In this document: one piece after another, positions 35,401 to 60,000 of the stretch
Layout: each line of letters begins with the position of its first letter
Numbering within the stretch: the stretch's first letter is position 1
Assembly (NCBI GenBank): GCA_903813345.2
Contig: CAIIXF020000004.1
Span: 22,013,985-22,073,984 of the forward strand
From: Owenia fusiformis
Lineage: Eukaryota; Annelida; Polychaeta; Sabellida; Oweniidae
Direction: 5' to 3'
DNA: 60,000 nt
Program-made: the position numbers and the translations under genes
The notes under the pieces: generated by a model
Told to the model about the DNA's origin: nothing
Databases searched by the model: none
Seen by the model: the letters and a program-made list of their open reading frames with translations, nothing else

Positions 35401-36607
35401 AAGTCCAAAGCTTTAATCCTGAAATCACCCTATGCAGACGGTGCCATGAAAACAATCGGTCCATAAGTGTGATATTCTTACGTATAGACGAGGATTCATA
35501 AGAATATCAGTCTTATGGACGTACAGAGCTGCGCAATAAATGATGTCGTAATCAAACGCTTCAAAAGTTATGCGTTATACGGGAATAATAGACATGCATG
35601 CTATAAGTGAGTTGCGAAACCTCTTTATCCTTGTGTAAATGATACCTAATAAAAAGGATTATGTAAATAGTCATGTTTTCATTCTGTCAGGTTGTCCCGC
35701 ATGGTGTACATGTATATTTAAGAAATATACCGAAGAGCAGGGCTACTATTTTCCAATACACCCCGCAGGTCTTGGCACAAACGTTTTCTGTACCCCGAAC
35801 GACCGAAGGAAGTTTTTGTGCCTAGCCCTAAGGGGTGTATTCGAAAATAGTAGCCCTGCTCTGAGGTCTGTTATTACAATGCGAACATGAAAACTCACCA
35901 GGATATTGCAAAATCATCAATTTCGATGTTCATTTCCTCTTTTTTCATTTCTACTTCCGGTTAAGCTTTTGCACTGAACGAAACACTTAGAACAGAGCCA
36001 GGGCATTGATCTCGAATATGCACCGGGTGAAACATTGACTTTGTTCAAAGTTTATAGAAGACGTGAATACAGTCATGTTCGAATAACGTTTATTTCATAG
36101 CGATGGTTATTTTATGGTTACTCATTTGAAACATTGACGTAGTTTGTTATTGCACTATTATGTATTTTACCTTAGTACCAGGAACAAGAAGAACATTATG
36201 AATTCGACAGGAATTTACGTTTATAAAAGTGTCTAAAACAAAGTGTTACAGGAATTTATTCAGACGATTTTTAACTGAATTAAAACAATTGTAAATCATG
36301 TCTAATCACGTCCCTCCATAAATATATCTCCGATTGAAATTGAATTACTTTAAACGAAGTGAATTGAATAAGGAAGGGCGAACCAAAATAGACGATAAAT
36401 AAAATAAAATCGAAGATGGCCGATGATCTAATCCCAGTCTTTTGAGGATTTTGATTGGTTTCTTGAAGCATCTTCGGCCATCTTCGGCCATCTTCGGCCA
36501 TCTTCGGCCGTGATATAAACAACTTCGGTTGCATGTGTTGCTATAGTACTTACTTCAGCCAGTGCCTTTGCCTGTGCATCGCTAAGATCATCACTAAACC
36601 CACTCAT
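26319..36607 (-). CDS. SEC14-like protein with CRAL-TRIO and GOLD domains (13 exons, complete)
   Basis: Exons, in transcript order: 36607-36554, 35242-35170, 34769-34726, 33892-33736, 33388-33297, 32984-32918, 32548-32468, 31109-31026, 28911-28811, 28594-28443, 27358-27307, 27000-26901 and 26425-26319. All have GT-AG borders and compatible phases, giving 387 residues (vertebrate SEC14L2 has about 400). The start MSGFSDDLSDAQAKALAE matches the family N-terminus. The CRAL-TRIO N-terminal segment has DDEYLLRFLRARDFDVAKAE. The lipid-binding core spans about 70-240, ending at QLIGHYGGTLVDEDGDPKF. A GOLD domain follows from about 270 to 375, closing with KSKKVAYNVEVL. Members carry hydrophobic ligands such as tocopherol, squalene or phosphoinositides between membranes. 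The GOLD insert contains a Cys-rich segment (NCDVCPESGSKICSK) that I do not recall from vertebrate homologues. The first coding exon begins at an acceptor at 36635, so a 5' UTR exon lies upstream. Confidence 0.94.
26706..26865. mobile_element. MITE with CTGTAAAACCTGT termini, copy 1
   Basis: The left end is CTGTAAAACCTGTAAAGTG. The right end is the inverted GATTTTACAG. AAGTGGAACA-type motifs lie inside in both orientations. A related element lies at 42004-42207. It is in the last SEC14-like intron. Confidence 0.6.
27061..27100 (-). pseudogene. Partial duplicate of the SEC14-like penultimate exon start
   Basis: GGTTCAACCTCACCAGATTCAGCC repeats, with three changes, the 3' acceptor side of exon 27000-26901 (GGGTTCAACATCACCGGATTCAGCC). 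It lies about 90 bp upstream in transcript order. It lacks the rest of the exon and an obvious AG acceptor. Confidence 0.65.
29289..29479. mobile_element. MITE with CACTCCCCTCC ... GGAGGGGAGTG termini
   Basis: The left arm is CACTCCCCTCCACAAGTTTG followed by ACAACTGGAAGT. The right arm is ACTTCCGGTTGTCAAACTTTGGAGGGGAGTG read as its complement, giving about 31-bp inverted repeats in a 191-bp element. Related ends occur near 45105, 46908, 53706, 55590-55754 and 56103, so it is a family in this window. Confidence 0.8.
29463..29914. repeat. 31-bp minisatellite, about 15 copies
   Basis: The unit is CTAAACTTATGGAGGGGAG plus TGTATTTATTTG, nearly perfect throughout. One unit (near 29841) has lost a G. 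Each unit contains the terminal GGAGGGGAGTG of the adjacent MITE. It lies in the SEC14-like intron between exons 31026 and 28911. Confidence 0.93.
30080..30240 (+). pseudogene. LINE reverse-transcriptase fragment
   Basis: The plus-strand reading contains VNKYKYLGVILTDNFD followed by LKEQSRKAIFNIKQ. This matches the segment just downstream of the RT catalytic core in many non-LTR retrotransposons (YKYLGV ... KA). The frame breaks soon after. It is inserted in the SEC14-like intron, opposite the gene's direction. Confidence 0.72.
31279..31770. mobile_element. Inverted-repeat element in the SEC14-like intron
   Basis: CGTTTTCTTCGGA near 31286 and GGGAAACTCTCTACAGACCA near 31380 pair with TGGTCTGTAGAGAGTTG and CCGAAGAAAACG near 31710-31765. 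The left arm carries an extra insert of about 60 bp relative to the right. A run of C lies near 31410. Confidence 0.65.
32608..32708. repeat. Three degenerate copies of a 40-45-bp unit
   Basis: TAGTGTTGCACCATGTGATC ... GTCCTGATTGG is repeated three times, the last truncated. It lies in the SEC14-like intron between 32984 and 32548. Confidence 0.7.
34131..34674. mobile_element. Foldback element, about 544 bp
   Basis: The left end GTGAGAAAAATAAGGTGCGG and the right end CCGCACCCAATGTTTCTCAC are inverted. Pairing continues through the ATTCCGCACCAT and AATATCACAAATTTAAA segments to about 190 bp per arm. It lies in the SEC14-like intron between 34726 and 33892. Confidence 0.8.
35459..35522. repeat. 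Hairpin (GGTCCATAAGNNTGATATTCTTA)
   Basis: GTCCATAAGTGTGATATTCTTA is followed about 20 bp later by its inverted copy TAAGAATATCAGTCTTATGGAC. It is a small intronic inverted repeat. Confidence 0.7.
35671..36090. mobile_element. Palindrome-centred dispersed element, copy 2
   Basis: This is the same hairpin as at 15.15 kb (CCGAAGAGCAGGGCTACTA ... TAGTAGCCCTGCTCTGAGG, with the AGTTTTTGTGCCTAGCCC arm) and the same tail ending GTGAATACAGTCATGTTCGAA. It lies in the first SEC14-like coding intron. Confidence 0.75.
36466..36510. repeat. Four tandem copies of an 11-bp unit (CATCTTCGGC-like)
   Basis: CCATCTTCGG is repeated four times near 36468-36509. It is just past the donor of the first coding exon of the SEC14-like gene. 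Confidence 0.85.
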
Positions 36608-38697
36608 TCCGTATGTTTTAGAATCACTATCCGCCTGTAAAGAGATGCAACTCCAACTGCTTTTTCTGTTATCCACAGAATGGTAATTACATTGCTTTAT
36701 TACTTTGTTTGTTTTAGAATATATATCAAACGATTAATTTTTATTGCATTATTACCTGGGTACCATTATAACTATGTTCCATGCTTGGAATTGAAAAATA
36801 TTATTATTAAAGTATATGTTTTTTGTTCTTGGATGGGTATCTCTCAGTATTTGGTTAATAGAGACTTTAAGCTGGCGATGTTTTTCACAACGTAACCGCG
36901 AACGCAAAGTCCATGAATCAATGCAGTAATGTATATAGCGCGCATACAAAACAAGCGCTACTTAGTTTACTTCAAATACTTGATAGCTTCAGAGCTGTGT
37001 TTAGAACGGGGGGATTTGCAATTTCGCGTTGGTGTCAACGGGAATCATTTTACTCATGTCTATTGAATACAATACTGGCAATTTTGATTTCGATGCACAG
37101 TATAATGCTTTCTGAAGAAAATGATGTATGTCATACATGCTTTTGTAGGATTCTATACGCACAGGTTGTCGTTTCGATTTTATTTGCCGAGCTTAATGTT
37201 TCCATTAACTGCCAATTACAGATTCGATATGTTCAAATCATCATGTCCGAATGGCTACCATTGTTGGGAAGTGCGCTATTTCAGCTTGATTTACTTCATT
37301 TATTGAGGAATTGGGTACGGCATTTGGAAGTATGGAGAAGTTTGATATGATGATACCAAATTCATTTGGTAGAAAATTAAATGGCAGAAATGGCAGAAAG
37401 CGGGTCCAAATTCTCAGAGTAGAGAAAAGAGCCAATAGAATATATGCAATTAGAAATCGGGTTTCAAAAATTGTTGGCTATATAATTATTCAATAGTATA
37501 GTTTCCATATAGCTTTTGAAATCTCGCTAAATCTCGTTTTTCGCGAGATTTTTAGAGACTTGCATATTAGACCTCTAATGCCTTACATTACCTTCTTTTA
37601 AATGGCATATTTGAATTCAGTGAAATGTTTTCTCCTATAATAGCTTTGATTTACACAGTCATGTAATTTGAATAATTTTCTATAACAATTTAAAAAAACT
37701 TGGGCCAAATGTCCATAGATGCAATGCTAAAATTCTTTAAATCCGTGGATTATTTGTATGTCAATCAACATTTGCATGTTTAATTACATCATGTACATAA
37801 ACAGGGTCATCATGTGGTATATCATTCAAGTTTTATACAGATTCAACAAACACACTTTGATAAATCATGAAATTAAGCCACTTTTCCAAGATTTTAGCAT
37901 GTAAATGAATGGAGCTCTAGCCCAAGTTAAAAGCTGAATAAAAGATGGCAGCACGAGATTTCATTGATTTTTCTGCTATTTAGAAACTATCCTATTTACA
38001 CTGAGTCAACTCCAAATGGGCTAGCCAATCATTCGCCTTAAATAAGCTAGTTAGCCTAGCATTGGGATAATTTAATAACAAATACAAAAACTATTATAGA
38101 TATTATAACTCGATATGATGAAGTAATCTCGATATTAGTGATCTGATTTGACAGTTAACCAACCTGCATAATGGAGAAGTATTAATCTTGTTTTTCATAA
38201 ATAATACCCGAGCTGTGTAAATATACCATGGGCTTTCAACCAGACAATATATCAACAATCCTGATGTATACCGTTATCACCTCAAGCCTAAGTTGTATTA
38301 TTTTTGAATTTCTTTAATTGATTTAATTTATTTTTTTCCTTTGTTTTCATCGATGTGATGAGATTACAATATTCATTGTTTGTCAATCAAAGTGTTGCAG
38401 AAGTTGAAATTCTAATATGGAAATAAATAACAGTAACCTAAGAAAAATTCTAGCCCACAATGAGCACCGAATGAAATTGCTTATTCACAGACTGGTGTCG
38501 TAAAGGAAAGACAGCATGTGCATTTAGGTAGCTGAAAAATATCGAGGAAAACCTGTCGCACAAGAGAAGAAACATCGATGACTTCTGGGGTATTTCCTCT
38601 CTTCTGCAGCTGTATAATTTATTTCCATAATCAAGTTTGTTTGTACAAACAAATTGAAATATGCGTACGAATGAAAAAGTACACCAAAGTAAGGGAA

Positions 38698-39184
38698 CAT
38701 GGGGCAAAGCGGCCCAAAAAATTTAATTTTAAGTTGTTCTGTACGGGGTATTTTCGTATCTGTCAATCATCGCGCACTTTGATGTTCCACTTTATTAATG
38801 GTTTGTGGTTTACATTTTTCGAGTGTTTTATACTTTCCTAGGACTATCTTCTGTGATTTTTCAATGGTCAAAAATATTGTCGAGAGTGGGGCAAAACGGC
38901 CCATGGGTGGGGCAAAACGGCCCGCCCTCTGTTACATGGGTTTTGAAACCAAAATTAATCAATTACAAGACTCGTCCACAAACATCTTATCTCAGACGTT
39001 CAAACCTTTGACAGATAAAGTATTCTTAACCCCTACCATAATTCTAGTCATTCGATATGTGTCGGAAGGAAATTAGGCACAAGCCAGATGTTAAAATTGT
39101 TACATTTGAAAACCAATTGTTCTTGCACAATAAGATTTTTGTATGTTATAACATGTGTGGGCCGTTTTGCCCCAAAGACATGTG
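38698..39184. mobile_element. Inverted-repeat element with GGGGCAAAACGGCCC motifs
   Basis: ACATGGGGCAAAGCGGCCC near 38698 is matched by inverted GGGCCGTTTTGCCCCAAAG near 39160. Two further direct copies (GGGGCAAAACGGCCC) lie near 38888 and 38911. Confidence 0.6.
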
Positions 39185-40105
39185 AATTTTCAAATAGACG
39201 TCATTTTAATTTGCCTAATATTTGAAGCTCGAAATTTTTACAAATAAATAATAAATGTGCACACTCTATGTAAAATGTTAAATCAAAACGATATTCTATT
39301 GTTGCCGGATTTTTTAGAGATTCTCGTGAGAGGGGTAATTTCCAAAAAAGAGGGTGAAAAGTAGAATTACCTCTTACGTAAAGCGAGACGCTGCTTGGTT
39401 AAAAATGGACGCTCGAGAAGGTGGCAGATATTTCAAAATTCGATTTTGTGACTTTTGAAGAACCATCTTTTTATAGTTCAAAAGATATTTCGATGTTCCC
39501 CTACTTGTCTATAATATAAAAAAGAAAACATACAAAAATAAATAGTTTTAATGATATAATAACCTACTTAAGTAAATGAAGTCTTATATAATAACAGACA
39601 ATATTATTAACAGCTTTAATTAATTTATTAACAGATTGATAAATAAATAACTTAATACTAGGCTATCTTTAAGTCTCAGCATTCAGTATAGCCTAAGCCT
39701 ACGAGATTTAGTACTCCTTAAGTCTATGATATGATAATAAAATGATAATCTATAACTCAAAATACTATTTACAAGTTTAGTCAAGATGTATTAGCTTTCT
39801 GCTGCATTCATTCGATTTATACGAACGTAACTTTGTAGAACTTATCGTCTGCGATTTAATGCGCATGCGCATTATCAATATAAACAATTGATCGTACTTT
39901 GTACTTGTACACATAAAAAGACCCGATGAACTCTTCAGAGATCGTCTTTACAACTCAACACCCTACACATAAAGGTGAGTCACTTGGTTTCTATTATTGT
40001 ATGCCTTCCCTTGTAGGCTGTAGCCTATCTTCAGTATAGGAGAGATTTTTCTGGACCTTCTATGATTGCAGTGCATGCAATATCGTGGACACGGTGGGAC
40101 GTCTA

Positions 40106-40342
40106 CAGTCGGGGACATAAATAAATGACAGGTGGATTTGCTGAAGTGAGGATTTCCCATGTTAAAAATAAGAGAATTTACAAGAGGCCATACATCAGTG
40201 AATGAGATTATACAAAATGTAAAATATACAAATTTTAAGGGATATATATCTAGACAATATTGGAAATTATGGGCTTTCAGACCACCATAATTAGGAAATG
40301 GTGATCGAAAATCGACCTGTCATTTATTTTTGTCCCCAACTG
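40106..40342. mobile_element. 237-bp MITE, TA-flanked
   Basis: The ends are CAGTCGGGGACATAAATAAA at left and an inverted copy ending TTTGTCCCCAACTG at right, with TA immediately outside both (40104-05 and 40343-44). It fits a non-autonomous Tc1/mariner-type element. Confidence 0.8.
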
Positions 40343-40834
40343 TAGGCTAGCTGTGTATTATTTAAGGGTATATGAAGGTCAACACGTTATTGCTCCCCGT
40401 TATTTCACTACATCATGGCAGTACTACAATGAGTGCACAGTTCATGAAAACTGCATATTATATGATAGACGTCCTTGCTCACATATAGGTATAATTACAC
40501 TAGACGAAACAATTGAGGTTGTGTGTTCATCCCGGCCCGGGGAACAGATGCAACCAGATCAATAGTCTATCCCACCTCTGACACCATGTAAACTAAATAC
40601 AGGTTTCCGTGTATTGAGCGATCATTGCTTGGTTTCTCCGATCAATTTAAATTACATACATGCATTTATCGTATGATCTGCAAAATGAAGCACTCTGATT
40701 GGTCAGTTCTTGTGCTGTATCAATCTGTATTGCTACTGAGGTTGTCCCCGTTGATCATCTCCGTCGCAATACAGAAAATATTGGTACGGAGGGGACAATC
40801 TCAGGAGCAATACAGAGGATCACACGATAAAAAC

Positions 40835-40973
40835 GTTATTGAATGATTTGAAGTGCAATACAGGATATATTCTGTCTCGATATTCTGTATTGGCACTCGA
40901 CTTCGTCTCGCTCCAATACAAAATTTCTCGAACAGAATATATCCTGTATTGCACTTCAAATCATTCAATAACT
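40835..40973. repeat. Palindrome with about 46-bp arms
   Basis: GTTATTGAATGATTTGAAGT plus GCAATACAGGATATATTCTG is perfectly mirrored at the right. The centre contains an inner inverted pair around CACTCGACTTCGTCTCGCTC. It lies just upstream of EHHADH. Confidence 0.85.
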
Positions 40974-41137
40974 TATAATACTAGCCTATATCACCACAAT
41001 CATATCATGGGCCTATAAGATAATCATTTAGGATAATAATCTCACATAAGATATAAGACTTATAAAGACATCTGTACTTACATTTAACATTACTTCGTAC
41101 ATTATAGCGATAGATCTGGTCCAACAACTGATTCAAC

Positions 41138-59934
<18,797 letters not shown>

Positions 59935-60000
59935 GTGAGCAATATTAGCATATCATCTTTAGTAAAACTGTATTGTAAACGAATATGAATATGTCAAAAC

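Larger units (their letters stand above)
36640..41137. other. Intergenic region between divergent SEC14-like and EHHADH genes
   Basis: This region should hold the SEC14-like 5' UTR exon and both promoters. None can be placed with confidence. The 145-codon frame at 36913-37350 resembles no family I know. Inverted-repeat elements occupy parts of 38.7-41.0 kb and are listed separately. Confidence 0.5.

Noticed and set aside
36913-37350. 145-codon open frame on the plus strand
   Set aside because: It has no recognisable domain, no splice-linked partner, and a composition typical of AT-rich intergenic DNA. It lies in the upstream region of the SEC14-like gene.

Overview
The window is animal genomic DNA. 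It is AT-rich, genes are broken into short exons by GT-AG introns, and intergenic and intronic space is packed with inverted-repeat transposons. The recognisable proteins (SEC14-like with a GOLD domain, peroxisomal bifunctional enzyme, galactose 3-O-sulfotransferase family, BTB-BACK, CARD) point to a metazoan. The repeat style suggests a marine invertebrate, perhaps a mollusc or other lophotrochozoan, but I cannot fix the phylum. Exon models were built by eye from splice signals, reading-frame phase and remembered family sequence, so boundaries are inferred.

Layout. 0.7-1.9 kb: inverted-repeat element. 2.1-4.7 kb (-): coiled-coil protein, 3' part. 3.7-6.1 kb: repeats. 6.9-9.3 kb (+): two-exon BTB-BACK gene. 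10.4-14.2 kb (-): CARD protein with a 10-residue repeat region. 14.2-17.9 kb: repeats. 17.9-19.4 kb (-): single-exon carbohydrate sulfotransferase. 19.5-22.3 kb: 600-bp TTAA-flanked element, then a 2.2-kb element carrying a nested mariner-like relic. 22.5-25.6 kb: a three-copy tandem repeat, otherwise no gene seen. 25.7-36.6 kb (-): complete 13-exon SEC14-like gene whose last exon is present six times in tandem. 36.6-41.1 kb: intergenic inverted repeats. 41.1-60 kb (+): EHHADH-type peroxisomal bifunctional enzyme, truncated by the window edge.

The most unusual feature is three separate tandem exon duplications. (1) EHHADH: the exon for the NAD-binding GxGxxG motif lies in a 10-copy, 159-bp, frame-preserving array in which every copy carries its own 3' splice acceptor but only the last has the normal donor. 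(2) EHHADH: four interchangeable 69-nt exons encode versions of the GNCFGFVGNR segment. (3) SEC14-like: six copies of the C-terminal GOLD exon. If transcribed as drawn, the first two could diversify the dehydrogenase half of one metabolic enzyme.

The genes do not form an obvious pathway. The SEC14-like (lipid transfer) and EHHADH (peroxisomal beta-oxidation) genes are divergently arranged about 4.5 kb apart, with only repeats between them.
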